Of a stretch of 64,000 bases of DNA, positions 37,827-47,046 are shown one piece after another. The position numbers and the translations under genes were made by a program. The notes beneath the pieces are model-generated. The model saw only the letters and a program-made list of their open reading frames with translations. It made no database searches and was not told the DNA's origin. The stretch comes from Bog-473 sp963791455 (GTDB lineage Bacteria; Actinomycetota; Acidimicrobiia; Acidimicrobiales; RAAP-2). Each line of letters starts with the position of its first letter. Within the stretch, counting starts at the first letter, position 1. Location of the stretch: NCBI GenBank assembly GCA_963791455.1, contig CAWBSM010000003.1, positions 372,001 to 436,000 on the forward strand. The letters are read 5' to 3'.

Positions 37827-39548
37827 TCATGTCGTCGTTGCCTTGGGTGGGTCGGCTTGTCCTTGAATGACAGCCAGCCCTACTTCAAGCGTCGGGTAGA
37901 ACTGATCCCGATCGAGCGTCTCGAACAGACCGTAGCGTTGCACGAGGAGCTGCAGCCGAGTGCGCATCTCGACGAATGCCATGTGGACGTCTCGGGCGTT
38001 GAGCTCGAGGTCGAGCTGCTCGAGCATCTGTGCGGCGGAAACGTCGATGTCGGTGATCGCCTCACACTGGATCACGACCCATGACGGGTGGTCGGACTGC
38101 ACGAGTCTCCTGACCTGCGTGCGGAAGGACGAACAGTTGGCGAAGAACAACGGCGCTTCCCATCGATAGACCACGATTCCCGGTAGCTGGCGGGCGTCGC
38201 GGTAGCGCTCGACGTTGTGCCATCCGCCGGTGGTGTCGACCCGTCCGAGTACCGCGCCGTGGGGCTGCCATCCCCGTCGGAAGTAGATGGCGACGGCCAG
38301 GGCGACGGCGATGACGATGCCCTGCAGAACCCCGAGGACGATCACACCCAAGCTGGCGATCACCGAGAGCGCCAGGGCGCTCTTTCGGACCCGCCAGTAC
38401 CGGAGCAGAATTCGGAGGTCGAGCAGCGAGAACGCCGCTCCGATCAGGACGGCGGCAAGGGCGGACTGCGGTAGGTCCGCCAAGAGCGAGTTGAAGAACA
38501 AGAGCAGAACCGCCACGATTCCGGCGCCGACGACGGACGCCAACTGCGTCTTGGCGCCTGCTTGCTCGACGACGGCGGTGCGGGAGCCACTCGTCGACAC
38601 GGCGAATCCCTGGAGGAAGCCCGCCGCCAGGTTGGCCGCGCCGATGCCGATCATCTCCTGGTTCGGGTCTACCTCCTCACCCCGCCGGGCCCCGAAGCTC
38701 GAGGAGGTAGCGATGGTGTCGGCCAACGAGACCAGGGTGATGCCAACGGCGGCGATCATCAGCGGACCGATGTCGGCGAACTTCGTCCAGGGGAGCGACG
38801 GCCTCGGGATCCCCCTCGGCAAGGATCCGACGGTGGGCACGCCGTGGGCGTGCAGGTCGAGGATCGCCGAGATCGCCGTCGCGGCCACGATCGCGACCAG
38901 CACGGCGGGGAGGGTGCGGGTGAAGCGTGGGAGAACGAGGAGAATGGCGAGCACTCCAAGCCCCACGGCCAGCGCCGCTCCGAGGGTCGAGTCCAGGTGG
39001 ACGAAGAAAGCCTTGAGCTCGGGCCCGAAGCCTTCCGCATCGGTGGAGAAGCCGAACAGCTTGGGCAGCTGGCCGACGATGATGACCAACGCCAGCCCGT
39101 TCATGTAGCCGACCTGGACCTCGTTCGAGAGAAGATCGGCGACGAACCCGAGTCTGGCCACTCCCATGCCGATCTCGATGATCGCCACGATCACCGCCAA
39201 CATTCCGGCCAGGGCGATCGCCCGGTGTGTGTCGCCGCTCACGACCAACGGGACCAAAGCGGCAAAGATCATCGGGGAGACGGAAGAATCAGGCCCGAGC
39301 ACGAGGATCTTCGACGGACCGAAGACGGCGTAGCCGACCAGGCAGCCGATCGTCGTGTAGAGGCCGGTGACGGGCGGGAGGCCGGCCAGCTCGGCATAGG
39401 CCATTCCTTGCGGGACGAGGATCGCCGCCAGGACGATCCCGGCGATGACGTCGGAGCGCGCCCACTGGCGTCGGTACGTACGCACGGCGCGCAGCCCGGG
39501 AACCCACTGGCTGAGGAGGGCGTGGCGCCCGGTCGTGCTTTGTCCCAT
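37827..39548 (-). CDS. SulP-family anion transporter with C-terminal STAS domain
   Basis: 573 residues from ATG 39548 (GTG 39554 is an alternative). The N-terminal transport part has about 11 helices and SulP landmarks VPQGMAYAELAGLPPVTGLY, EVQVGYMNGLALVI and GFAVSTSGSRTAVVEQAGAKTQ split near residue 310. The C-terminal STAS domain (VVYRWEAPLFFANCSSFRTQV, then ITDIDVSAAQMLEQL) has DVSAA at the place of the regulatory phosphorylation site. It is probably a sulfate, bicarbonate or other anion symporter; the substrate cannot be read from sequence. Confidence 0.93.
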   Translation of the reverse strand: MGQSTTGRHALLSQWVPGLRAVRTYRRQWARSDVIAGIVLAAILVPQGMAYAELAGLPPVTGLYTTIGCLVGYAVFGPSKILVLGPDSSVSPMIFAALVPLVVSGDTHRAIALAGMLAVIVAIIEIGMGVARLGFVADLLSNEVQVGYMNGLALVIIVGQLPKLFGFSTDAEGFGPELKAFFVHLDSTLGAALAVGLGVLAILLVLPRFTRTLPAVLVAIVAATAISAILDLHAHGVPTVGSLPRGIPRPSLPWTKFADIGPLMIAAVGITLVSLADTIATSSSFGARRGEEVDPNQEMIGIGAANLAAGFLQGFAVSTSGSRTAVVEQAGAKTQLASVVGAGIVAVLLLFFNSLLADLPQSALAAVLIGAAFSLLDLRILLRYWRVRKSALALSVIASLGVIVLGVLQGIVIAVALAVAIYFRRGWQPHGAVLGRVDTTGGWHNVERYRDARQLPGIVVYRWEAPLFFANCSSFRTQVRRLVQSDHPSWVVIQCEAITDIDVSAAQMLEQLDLELNARDVHMAFVEMRTRLQLLVQRYGLFETLDRDQFYPTLEVGLAVIQGQADPPKATTT

Positions 39549-39644
39549 GCTCACGGTGGAGGATTCATCGCGTCTCGAGCGAGGAACTTACAATGCCGGT
39601 CATTGCCGATGACGAGTCCACGTGAGGACGGGAGGAAGCGAACA

Positions 39645-41042
39645 GTGACAGGGGGTCTCCACACGCACAGGGTGCCCGACCCCGATGGGGACGGTATGCC
39701 CTCCCCGTCGGTTCGGCGCGCGCGCGGCTTGGCAGTGGCGTCTCTGGTGGCCGGGGCGCTCCTCGTGGTTCTGGTCCTCGCGTTCTTGGTACACAACGGC
39801 ATCGATGTGGTCCTCGGGCTGGTGGGCGTGGTGTTTGCCATCTCCGGCGGGTGGTGGGTCATCACCGAACGCTCAGTTCACCGTCTGGTGGGGTATGGGG
39901 GGGTGGTCGTCGGCGCCACTCTGATCGCCGTGGCGCTGCTCCGTGCGGGCCAGGAGAGCTGGTCGTCCGTCGTGCGGCTCCTGGCCGCCTTGCTCCTTCT
40001 CAGCCTGGCCATTACCGCGGCCCGGGCCTCGTTCGTCGCCCGGCTGCGTTCGTCGGGCCGATTCCTGACTCACCGGGTCGAACCACCCCATCACGGGGTG
40101 CTCTTGTGCAATCCGTGGTCAGGGGGCGGGAAGGTGGAGCGTTTCGATCTCGAGGGTGTGGCGGCCTCGCTCGGCGTCGAGACCGTGAGGCTCGAGCACG
40201 GCCTCGACCTGGCGCAGCTGGCAAGCGACGCGATCGCTGGTGGTGCCGACTGCCTGGGCATGGCAGGCGGCGACGGCTCGCAGGCCCTGGTCGCCTCGCT
40301 TGCCGTCGAGCATGACCTTCCCTTCGTTTGCGTCTCGGCGGGTACGCGTAACCATTTCGCGCTCGATCTCGGACTCGACCGTGAGGATCCGAGAAAGAGC
40401 GTCTTCGCCTTCAGAGACGCCGTCGAACGCCGTGTCGACTACGCCACGGTGAACGATCGATTCTTCGTCAACAACGTCTCTCTCGGTGTCTATGCCACGA
40501 TCGTGCAACAGGAGGGCTATCGCGAGGCCAAGTCCGAAACCACACAGCGGTTACTCCCGGAACTGCTGGGCCAGCGGAACGAGCCGTTCGACCTGCAGTT
40601 CGTGACGCCCGACGGCACCGAGGTCGACGGCGCATTCCTGATCATGGTGTCGAACAACCCCTACGTTCTCGGAGCGTCTCTCGACGTATCGCAGCGTCGA
40701 CGTATCGACAGCGGACGGCTCGGTGTCTTCGCGGTCAGCGCCAGGACGACCAGCCAAGCAACCGAGGCGATCACGTTGTCGATAGCCGGCCGCGGATCGA
40801 CGAGCAGTCACGCCTATCAGTTCGAGTGCGACGAGTTCGAGGTCCGATCGCGGTCGGGTACTACATATGCGGGGATCGACGGCGAGGCGCTCGAAATCAA
40901 GACGCCACTTCGTTTCTGTATCCACCCGGGGGGCCTGCGCATGCTCGTGCCGGACGGCAACATCGAGGCGTCGTTGCGCCGTGAGGCCCGGGCCGTCCAC
41001 GTGCGGGACTTGGTTGACCTCGCGTTGACCCGCAGCAGCTGA
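39645..41042 (+). CDS. Membrane protein with diacylglycerol kinase/lipid kinase-like catalytic domain
   Basis: 465 residues from GTG 39645, which has GGGAGGAAG upstream; an ATG at 39609 is in frame. Four hydrophobic helices fill residues about 20-135. The cytosolic part has the lipid-kinase start LLCNPWSGGGKVERF, the nucleotide motif AGGDGSQALVASLA (GGDGT variant) and CVSAGTRNHFALDLGL. Soluble DgkB/YegS-like enzymes lack the membrane part, so the fusion anchors the catalytic domain at the membrane. Predicted to phosphorylate a lipid such as diacylglycerol. Confidence 0.85.
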   Translation: MTGGLHTHRVPDPDGDGMPSPSVRRARGLAVASLVAGALLVVLVLAFLVHNGIDVVLGLVGVVFAISGGWWVITERSVHRLVGYGGVVVGATLIAVALLRAGQESWSSVVRLLAALLLLSLAITAARASFVARLRSSGRFLTHRVEPPHHGVLLCNPWSGGGKVERFDLEGVAASLGVETVRLEHGLDLAQLASDAIAGGADCLGMAGGDGSQALVASLAVEHDLPFVCVSAGTRNHFALDLGLDREDPRKSVFAFRDAVERRVDYATVNDRFFVNNVSLGVYATIVQQEGYREAKSETTQRLLPELLGQRNEPFDLQFVTPDGTEVDGAFLIMVSNNPYVLGASLDVSQRRRIDSGRLGVFAVSARTTSQATEAITLSIAGRGSTSSHAYQFECDEFEVRSRSGTTYAGIDGEALEIKTPLRFCIHPGGLRMLVPDGNIEASLRREARAVHVRDLVDLALTRSS

Positions 41043-41057
41043 CCCCTGGTTCGGGGT
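41042..41057. terminator. Short hairpin between convergent genes
   Basis: ACCCC-TGGTTC-GGGGT, a perfect 5-bp stem overlapping the last base of the kinase stop codon and 20 bases from the convergent SHOCT gene stop. No T-tract. Confidence 0.3.
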
Positions 41058-41077
41058 ACATGCGTGCTGTCGGAATC

Positions 41078-41362
41078 CTACGATCCGAGGATCTTCGCCT
41101 TCTGAGCCTCGAACTCGGCGTCGGTCAAGATCCCCTGGGCCTTCAGGTCGCCGAGGTCCTTGAGCTGTGCCACCGAATCACGGGCGGGCGGTGCCGTCGG
41201 CGGCGGAGCCTGAGGGGGAGGAGCGTACTGCTGCTGTTGGGCGTACTGCTGGTCGTCCTGCTGAGACCAGCGGTTGGCCTGGCGCCGGGACACCCGGTTC
41301 GATACGGCCGTCGCCGTACCGGCGATGGCCGCCGTCCGGGCGATTCCTCTCAATAGGGGCAC
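41078..41362 (-). CDS. Small protein with C-terminal SHOCT domain
   Basis: 94 residues. A basic N-terminus with a short hydrophobic stretch, then a Q- and P-rich linker (QQYAQQQQYAPPPQAPPP), then the SHOCT domain VAQLKDLGDLKAQGILTDAE followed by FEAQKAKIL. SHOCT is an oligomerisation module at protein C-termini. It lies 12 bp downstream of the DUF6325-type gene, probably in the same operon; such pairs are common in actinobacteria, function unknown. Confidence 0.85.
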   Translation of the reverse strand: MPLLRGIARTAAIAGTATAVSNRVSRRQANRWSQQDDQQYAQQQQYAPPPQAPPPTAPPARDSVAQLKDLGDLKAQGILTDAEFEAQKAKILGS

Positions 41363-41374
41363 GGTGCTCTCCTC

Positions 41375-41812
41375 TCAGTTCTCAACGGCGTCAAGGGCGG
41401 CCACGAGGTCGTCTTGTGGGATGTACCCGGCGGCGATCAGCTCGGCCTTGCCTCGACGCAGGGCTTGGACGAAGTCCGTCGCCCACCTGTTCTCGAAGAT
41501 GAGGATCGCGGCCGAGGAGCCCGGTTGGATCGCCGGGGCGGCTTCGGCGAGATCCGACTCACTCACGAGGCCCGACGAGGCGCCCGCGAAGACAGCCAGG
41601 TCCACCGTCCCGTCCAGATCGAGGTCCTCGATCTGGAGCACCGCCAGCGAGCCGTCCTGGCCTTTGGCCACGAAGGTCAGGTCGAGGATCCGGATCACGC
41701 CCCGATCCACCAGGTCGACCAGGATGGGGAGACCCTCCCCGGTCATCTTGTTGCCGGGAAACTCCACGATCAGGTAGCTGATCGGTCCGATGGTCCCCGA
41801 ATCGTCTGCCAT
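41375..41812 (-). CDS. DUF6325/DUF1269-type small protein
   Basis: 145 residues from ATG 41812, six bases after AGGGAG. IGPISYLIVEFPGNKMTGEG, VDRGVIRILDLTFVAKGQDG and SSAAILIFENRWATDFVQAL match the family pattern; the C-terminus (GKAELIAAGYIPQDDLVAAL) is helical. Role unknown; related proteins are often coupled to SHOCT proteins. No signal peptide. Confidence 0.8.
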   Translation of the reverse strand: MADDSGTIGPISYLIVEFPGNKMTGEGLPILVDLVDRGVIRILDLTFVAKGQDGSLAVLQIEDLDLDGTVDLAVFAGASSGLVSESDLAEAAPAIQPGSSAAILIFENRWATDFVQALRRGKAELIAAGYIPQDDLVAALDAVEN

Positions 41813-41959
41813 CTCCCACTCCCTCTCGACGGATGCCCTGGGAGATCGTATCGGAGGAGCCGCCCGTCGGAGCCATGGTGAACAGCGAGCGAACAATCTG
41901 TGTCGATCGTCCCCCGGCATTTCTGACAATTCGGGCAATTCTGGCCCTCCGAACGCACC

Positions 41960-42826
41960 TCACGGCGCACTTCTCCGGCGTGACGAGGAACGTGCTGACC
42001 ACAGGGCACCGACGACGGCGCCGAGCGTGATGACGGCACCGACGGCGATGAACCAGGTCACAAGCGTGAAGGCCACTCCGATCTCGCCGTACAGGCGGCT
42101 GTCGGAGACGATGGTCGAGGAGAAATACAGGGAAGCAAACACGCCCAGTCCCAGCCAAAAGACCGACGTGGCGAGTGCGACCGGTTGAAGGGTACGCCAA
42201 CTCTCTCGTCCTCCGAGCAGGAAGTGCGCACTCCACCAGAAGAACGCAGTCACCAGTATGAAGCTGACGACTCCCAGGGCCACTGCGCCGCCCGGTCCGG
42301 AACGAACTGTCGAGCCGAAGGCACTCTCTGCGATGAGGAGACCGGCTGTGACGAGGACCCACACGAAGCTGCGGGCAAGGTTGGTCAACCCGCGAGCCGG
42401 GTTCAGGTCGAAGGCTCGTTCATAGATCACCTGGACCGAGCGCGCCGTCGCAACGGTGCCCGCCGTTGAGAGCAGCAGGCTGACGAGAACGCCGAGATTG
42501 AAGGTCACGCTCGAGGGCGAGAACAGGGCTTTGACCACATGTGCCCCCTGATGGTTCAGGCCCAGGTGTTGAGCGATGTCGTCATCGACTCGTTGGTTGG
42601 CTAATGCATTGAGCAGGATGATGAGCGGCAAGACCGACAGGAGCAGCGACGCTCCGAAGAGGATGATTCGATCACCGAATTGCACCTCGCCGAGACGAGC
42701 GTAGAACTCTCGAACGACTGATCTCGGTTGGCGGGAGGTCGTCGAGACCGGCTCGCTCGATGGATCATCGTTCACATTCGGCCCAATTTCGCCCCAACCC
42801 GACTGGATCGATGCCTGGTCTTTCAT
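41960..42826 (-). CDS. YihY/BrkB-family inner membrane protein
   Basis: 288 residues with about six hydrophobic helices. Family marks are FGASLLLSVLPLIILLNALA, VQVIYERAFDLNPARGL and LYGEIGVAFTLVTWFIAVGA. YihY/BrkB proteins are membrane proteins of unknown mechanism (once misassigned as RNase BN). The N-terminal 35 residues are polar. It is divergent from the LLM oxidoreductase. Confidence 0.88.
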   Translation of the reverse strand: MKDQASIQSGWGEIGPNVNDDPSSEPVSTTSRQPRSVVREFYARLGEVQFGDRIILFGASLLLSVLPLIILLNALANQRVDDDIAQHLGLNHQGAHVVKALFSPSSVTFNLGVLVSLLLSTAGTVATARSVQVIYERAFDLNPARGLTNLARSFVWVLVTAGLLIAESAFGSTVRSGPGGAVALGVVSFILVTAFFWWSAHFLLGGRESWRTLQPVALATSVFWLGLGVFASLYFSSTIVSDSRLYGEIGVAFTLVTWFIAVGAVITLGAVVGALWSARSSSRRRSAP

Positions 42827-42962
42827 TGGCCTTCACTTCCCAAGGGTAGTCAGAACTCGTCCCACCATCGGGTAAAACGGGTATTGAGAGGCTTTGAGAC
42901 GGAGCGATCTGGGCCGGCGAACGGTGCCGATCGATACCCTTTTGGAACTCGGTGGAGGAACA

Positions 42963-44015
42963 GTGACGCCTTCGGCAGCCCGCGGTCTTTCCGGTGCCCA
43001 TCCCCCGGACCGCGCCACGCCGCCGCGGCGTGCGGTTCCGTCACCGTCTGCCGGGCCGTCCGCTCCGTTCGCGCCCGGATCGGTATCCATCCGGCTGTAC
43101 CCGCACAACGAACTGGACGCCCACAAGATCGTCAGCGAGCTCTGCGCGCAAGCCGGTCTCGCCGTCGGCAACGGGTTCGACGGGGTCATGACGAGCGAAC
43201 ATCATGGCGGTTTTGCCGGATACACGGCCCAGCCACTGCTCATGGCATCCTTCGTCCTGGCGGCGCACGCGACGGGGTGGGCCGCGGCGGCCCCTCTCTT
43301 ACTTCCACTCAGGTCCACTGCGCTCGTTGCGGAGGAGGTCGCCTGGCTTCAAGCTCGTTATCGCGGTCGGGTCGGACTCGGCGTGGCCGCGGGCGCCTTG
43401 GCACTGGACTTCGAGGCGGCCGGCCTGAGGCAGGCCGATTCCGTCGAGCGCTTCAAATCGGAACTTCCTCGGCTCGTGGCGATGCTCAGAGGTGAGGACT
43501 TGGCTGAGCTGGACGGGGACCCAGCGTTGGTGGCCTGCCGACGCGATCCGGTCCCCGTCCTCAGCGCGACCGTGTCGGTTGCCGCCGCCGTTCGAGCCGC
43601 CCGGGGCGGCGCCGGCATTCTGATGGAGGGCATGTCGGCGCCTCCGAGACTGGCCCGTTTGACGCGCGCCTTCGGCGAGGCTGGGGGTACGGGCGCCAAG
43701 GTGCTGATCCGCCGGGTGTGGCTGGGGCGGATGCCATCCGGGCTGATCGACGCGCAGCGCGCCGTCTATGAGAGCTACGCCGCGGGAGCAGACTCGTTCG
43801 GTGCGGACCAGACGATCGCCGCCGACGACCCCGACGAGATGGTGGCGCGGCTCGCTGCCACCGCGAAAGAGGTCGGTGCCGACGGGCTCAACCTCAGGGT
43901 GCAGCTGCCCGGCATGTCGCCCGGACAGGTGCGCGAGCAGATCCAGCAGATCGGGAGCAACGTCGTGCGGCCGCTGAAGAGGATCTGGCCCGCACGGGGT
44001 CCGTCGGCACCTTGA
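42963..44015 (+). CDS. LLM-class (luciferase-like) flavin/F420-dependent oxidoreductase
   Basis: 350 residues from GTG 42963 after GGTGGAGG. The TIM-barrel landmarks are GFDGVMTSEHHGGFAGYTAQ, LLLPLRSTALVAEEVAWLQ and RYRGRVGLGVAAGAL, and the C-terminal GADGLNLRVQLPGMSPGQVR. The family uses FMN or F420. The N-terminal 30 residues are proline/alanine-rich and may be disordered or reflect a wrong start. It is convergent with, and touching, the SDR gene. Confidence 0.88.
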   Translation: MTPSAARGLSGAHPPDRATPPRRAVPSPSAGPSAPFAPGSVSIRLYPHNELDAHKIVSELCAQAGLAVGNGFDGVMTSEHHGGFAGYTAQPLLMASFVLAAHATGWAAAAPLLLPLRSTALVAEEVAWLQARYRGRVGLGVAAGALALDFEAAGLRQADSVERFKSELPRLVAMLRGEDLAELDGDPALVACRRDPVPVLSATVSVAAAVRAARGGAGILMEGMSAPPRLARLTRAFGEAGGTGAKVLIRRVWLGRMPSGLIDAQRAVYESYAAGADSFGADQTIAADDPDEMVARLAATAKEVGADGLNLRVQLPGMSPGQVREQIQQIGSNVVRPLKRIWPARGPSAP

Positions 44016-44852
44016 CTAACGGATCGGTGTCCAGCCCCGCGAGAGGTGGTTCCCCCCGTCGACGTCGAGGGTGATCCCGGTGATCTGCCGCGCCTCTTCG
44101 GACAGGAGGAAGCAGACCGCCGCCGCGACGTCGTCGGCCTCGGTCAGCCGGCCAAGGGGGAGATTCGAACCCGCTTGCACACCTCCGTCGGCTTCCCACA
44201 TGAGGCGGGTGGCGGTCGTCCGCACCAGCCCGGGGCTGACCGCGTTCAGTCGGATCCCCTGGCCGGCCAGGTCGGCGGCGACGGTGCGCGTCATGGCGTT
44301 CAGCGCAGCCTTCGCCGCTGCGTAGGCCACCATGGTCGACGTGGTCTTGTGCGGGGACCCGCTCGAGATGCTCACGACCGAGCCACCGTTCTCGCCGAGC
44401 CCTCGGACCATGGCGGCCCGGATCAGCGCGACGGCCGGCCACGTGTTGAGGCGGAACGTCTCGAGGAGCTGCGCCTCGCTGATGGTGTCGAACGAGAGTG
44501 GGTAATGGGCTCCGCCCAGCGTGCTGACGAGCAGGTCGATGCGGCCGAAGGCGTCGATGGCCCGGTCGGTGAGGACCGCCACGGCCGCTTCGCTGTCCAT
44601 GGAGCCGACGACGCCGACCACGTCGAGTCCCTCCGATCGCAGGGCTGCTTCGGTGGACGCGACCCGACTCTCGTCGCGGCCGTTGACCACCACCGAGGCG
44701 CCCTCTCGGGCCAGGCGGAAAGCACAGGATCGGCCGATGCTCGGATCGGCGGTCGAGCCGGTCACGATCGCCACCCGACCGGAGAACCGTGGGACCCGGA
44801 CAACCTCGGCCGCGCCGCTGCGGTCACTGCTCAAGCGATCGGTTGGGTCCAT
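44016..44852 (-). CDS. Short-chain dehydrogenase/reductase (SDR)
   Basis: 278 residues; ATG 44852 is 9 bases after GGGGAGG. NAD(P)-binding motif TGSTADPSIGRSCAFRLA (a TGxxxGxG variant with an insertion), NVVSTLGGA-like VSTLGGAHYP, catalytic S (SISSGSP) and YAAAKAA (YxxxK), and C-terminal GITLDVDGG. The active-site set is complete. Substrate not predictable. It abuts the LLM oxidoreductase tail to tail. Confidence 0.93.
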   Translation of the reverse strand: MDPTDRLSSDRSGAAEVVRVPRFSGRVAIVTGSTADPSIGRSCAFRLAREGASVVVNGRDESRVASTEAALRSEGLDVVGVVGSMDSEAAVAVLTDRAIDAFGRIDLLVSTLGGAHYPLSFDTISEAQLLETFRLNTWPAVALIRAAMVRGLGENGGSVVSISSGSPHKTTSTMVAYAAAKAALNAMTRTVAADLAGQGIRLNAVSPGLVRTTATRLMWEADGGVQAGSNLPLGRLTEADDVAAAVCFLLSEEARQITGITLDVDGGNHLSRGWTPIR

Positions 44853-44921
44853 TGCCTTCATCCTCCCCGATGCCAACGGATCTCGAAGTCCCGGGGCTGG
44901 TGAGCGGCTCCCGCGTCCGGG

Positions 44922-46643
44922 TCAGCCCATGGCCGCGATAGGCGCATCGAGGACGACGTCCCCGGTCGAACCGTGGAAGACGGCGTCGCCGTAGCTGAAG
45001 ATGCCGCCGTCGGAGGCAACCAGCCAGTAACCCCCGCTGTCGGAGGAGCCCATTCCGACCACAGGCTCGTTGAGCGCAATTGATCCGGCCGAACCGTAGA
45101 AACCGGCGCCGCCGTAGCTGAAGATACCGCCGTCGGAGGCGACCAGCCAGTATCCCCCGCTGCTCGCGGCGGCCATCCCGACGACGGGCTTGTTGAGGTG
45201 AATCGACCCGGTGGAACCATGGAAGACGGCGTCGCCGTAGCTGAAGATGCCCCCGTCCGCCGCGACGAGCCAGTACCCCTTGCCGTCGGCGGTCGGCGCC
45301 ATGCCCACGATCGGCTTGTTGAGCCGGAGCGATCCCGCCGAACCGTGGAAGCCAGCGTCGCCGTAGTTGAAGATCCCCCCGTCGGCGGCCACCAGCCAGT
45401 AGCCACCGCCGTCAGGGGTCCGCGCCATGCCGACGATGGGGGCGTTCAGAAGCAGGCTCCCCGTCGAGCCGTGGAAGCTGGCGTTGCCGAAGCTGAAGAT
45501 CCCCCCGTCGGAACCGACCTCCCAGTAGCCGGCGTCTCCCGGCGTCTCCGCTATCGCGACCATCGGCGCGTTGAGGCGTTGGCCCCCCATGGAGCCGAAG
45601 AACGGCTCACAGAACGAGAACACGCCGCCGTCGGACGCGACCAGGCGGTAGCCCGGTTGGGACGAGCAGTTGACCGAGGCGAGCAGCTGGCGCGCCTGCC
45701 CCGAGTCAGGGGAGATCTCCAAGTTTGATTCGTCGACCGCCTCGAAGGCGCTGGCCGGCACCGTCTTGAGCTCGTTGAGCAGCGAGGACGGCCAAGCCGG
45801 GTTGGTGTCGGCCCAGAAGTGCCAGTTGGGACCGTTGTCGTCGAGAATCAACCCGTACCGCTGCAGGGCGCGCAGGATCACCTGGGCCTGGGGCGAGTAG
45901 CCCGAGACGTCGAAGCTGGCCTTCAGCCGGAACCGTGCTCCCATCGGCGGGAGGTCCGGGTTGTTCGCCGACCCCTCTCCGGCGGTCGCCGGCCAGATGT
46001 ACGAGGTGTCAGTCGTCAGCGCCTGGACCCGGATGGCGTGGGTGATGGCGCCCGACTGCACCTCGTCGTAGCGCATCAGCCCGGCCAGAATGGGCGTGCC
46101 CCCGGCGTCCACCGTCGCCCGCATGACCGGGAGGGCGTCGGAGTTGAGGTTCCACACGGCGCCGTTGGCAGCGTACGAGGTGGTGGGACCGGTGTAGAAC
46201 GCGTCGTAGAGCTCGTAGTCGGTGCAGGTTGCCGGGTCGACCATGATGGCGTGCCGGTCGCCGGTGCCGCCCTCTATCACGGTGTCGGGTCCGAGGGGGT
46301 ACGGACCGGGATCGTTCCCGCCCGAGCCGAAGGTGAGGGGTATGAACGCATGCCCTGGGGGCACGATGTTGATGGGCATGCCGTAGGTCGGAGGTGCGAC
46401 CGGCTGCAGGTTGGTGGTGGATGCGTCCATGGCGGCGAGCCATTGCGCGCTGTGCGGGTCGACAGGCAGATTGGCGATGGGGGTGTTCCAGACGTTGTCG
46501 GCCGGGAAGATCGGACAGCTGGGTGCACCGGGTAACGGCGTGCCGGCGGACGCGACGGCAGTGTCGCCCCCGATCGTAGGTCCCAGCCACAGCATCGCCG
46601 ACGTCATAAACGCGATTGCGACTCTCCGCATCAGTCGTTTCAC
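44922..46643 (-). CDS. Secreted protein with N-terminal NVWNT domain and six C-terminal GYWLVASDGG-type repeats
   Basis: 573 residues from GTG 46643 after AAAGGGG. Signal peptide at residues 1-33 (RRVAIAFMTSAMLWLGPTIG). Residues about 40-325 are a large domain starting CPIFPADNVWNTPIANLPVD, with a HAIMVD and WHFWAD region, of unknown function but recurrent in actinobacterial secreted proteins. Residues 331-573 carry six repeats of about 41 residues, consensus GYWLVxSDGGIFSYGDA then FHGSTGS and LNxPIVGM. Such repeats are abundant in Acidimicrobiia and probably form a beta-propeller-like surface. One strong upstream region of 400 bp holds a palindromic operator. Confidence 0.82.
   Translation of the reverse strand: MKRLMRRVAIAFMTSAMLWLGPTIGGDTAVASAGTPLPGAPSCPIFPADNVWNTPIANLPVDPHSAQWLAAMDASTTNLQPVAPPTYGMPINIVPPGHAFIPLTFGSGGNDPGPYPLGPDTVIEGGTGDRHAIMVDPATCTDYELYDAFYTGPTTSYAANGAVWNLNSDALPVMRATVDAGGTPILAGLMRYDEVQSGAITHAIRVQALTTDTSYIWPATAGEGSANNPDLPPMGARFRLKASFDVSGYSPQAQVILRALQRYGLILDDNGPNWHFWADTNPAWPSSLLNELKTVPASAFEAVDESNLEISPDSGQARQLLASVNCSSQPGYRLVASDGGVFSFCEPFFGSMGGQRLNAPMVAIAETPGDAGYWEVGSDGGIFSFGNASFHGSTGSLLLNAPIVGMARTPDGGGYWLVAADGGIFNYGDAGFHGSAGSLRLNKPIVGMAPTADGKGYWLVAADGGIFSYGDAVFHGSTGSIHLNKPVVGMAAASSGGYWLVASDGGIFSYGGAGFYGSAGSIALNEPVVGMGSSDSGGYWLVASDGGIFSYGDAVFHGSTGDVVLDAPIAAMG
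44925..45653 (-). repeat. Six tandem DNA repeats encoding the GYWLVASDGG module
   Basis: Six units of about 123-126 bp each encode the module starting GYRLVASDGG (first, most diverged), GYWEVGSDGG, then four closely similar GYWLV(A/S)(A/S)DGG units. The last three are highest in similarity, suggesting recent unequal duplication. Confidence 0.85.
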
Positions 46644-46838
46644 AATGTCCCCTTTCCCCCCTCGACGTTACCGCGCGTCGGGACCAACCTCTCGTTGACA
46701 ACGCGGCCAGCAGTGCGAATGAATGTTCCGTCGGCTGCGTCGATGAGGGACCGCGTGCACCAAACGAAGGAGATGAACCGCTTGCGCGCCTTCGTGTCGT
46801 CGAATCTCTGTGGTCTGAACCCGAACGGCCCAATAACT

Positions 46839-46856
46839 ACCCGATCGGGTGATTGA
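46839..46856. promoter_or_regulatory. Palindromic operator, copy 1
   Basis: ACCCGATCGGGTGATTGA, in which ACCCGATCGGGT is a perfect 12-bp palindrome. The identical 18 bases recur at 48358-48375. This copy lies about 195 bp from both divergent genes (secreted repeat protein and the DUF6458 gene), in a 400-bp gap that otherwise contains only the SigB-like promoter. Confidence 0.5.
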
Positions 46857-46992
46857 CCACGGACGCTCGTTCGGATCAGGCTGGGACGGACTGGAAAGCA
46901 ACCGAGGTTCGACCGCGCTGGTTATTGCCTCGAATTGTTCTTCCGTTTTCCCCTTTCGAGGTGCACATTTCTCGCGTCATTCGGGATCTGTC

Positions 46993-47018
46993 GTTTCCCC
47001 GTCATTCACACGGGGTAT
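46993..47018 (+). promoter_or_regulatory. SigB-type (stress sigma factor) promoter
   Basis: GTTT at 46993-46996, 16 bp spacer, GGGTAT at 47013-47018. This matches the consensus recognised by SigB/SigF-type alternative sigma factors. The DUF6458 start codon follows 29 bases later. It indicates general-stress control of the small-protein cluster; the sigma gene is not in the window. Confidence 0.55.
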
Positions 47019-47046
47019 CGCTGTTGCAACCTGTTAGGAGATGCAA

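Noticed and set aside
44925..45653. Mobile or CRISPR-like DNA repeat
   Set aside because: The repeats are in frame and encode tandem protein modules in a secreted protein.
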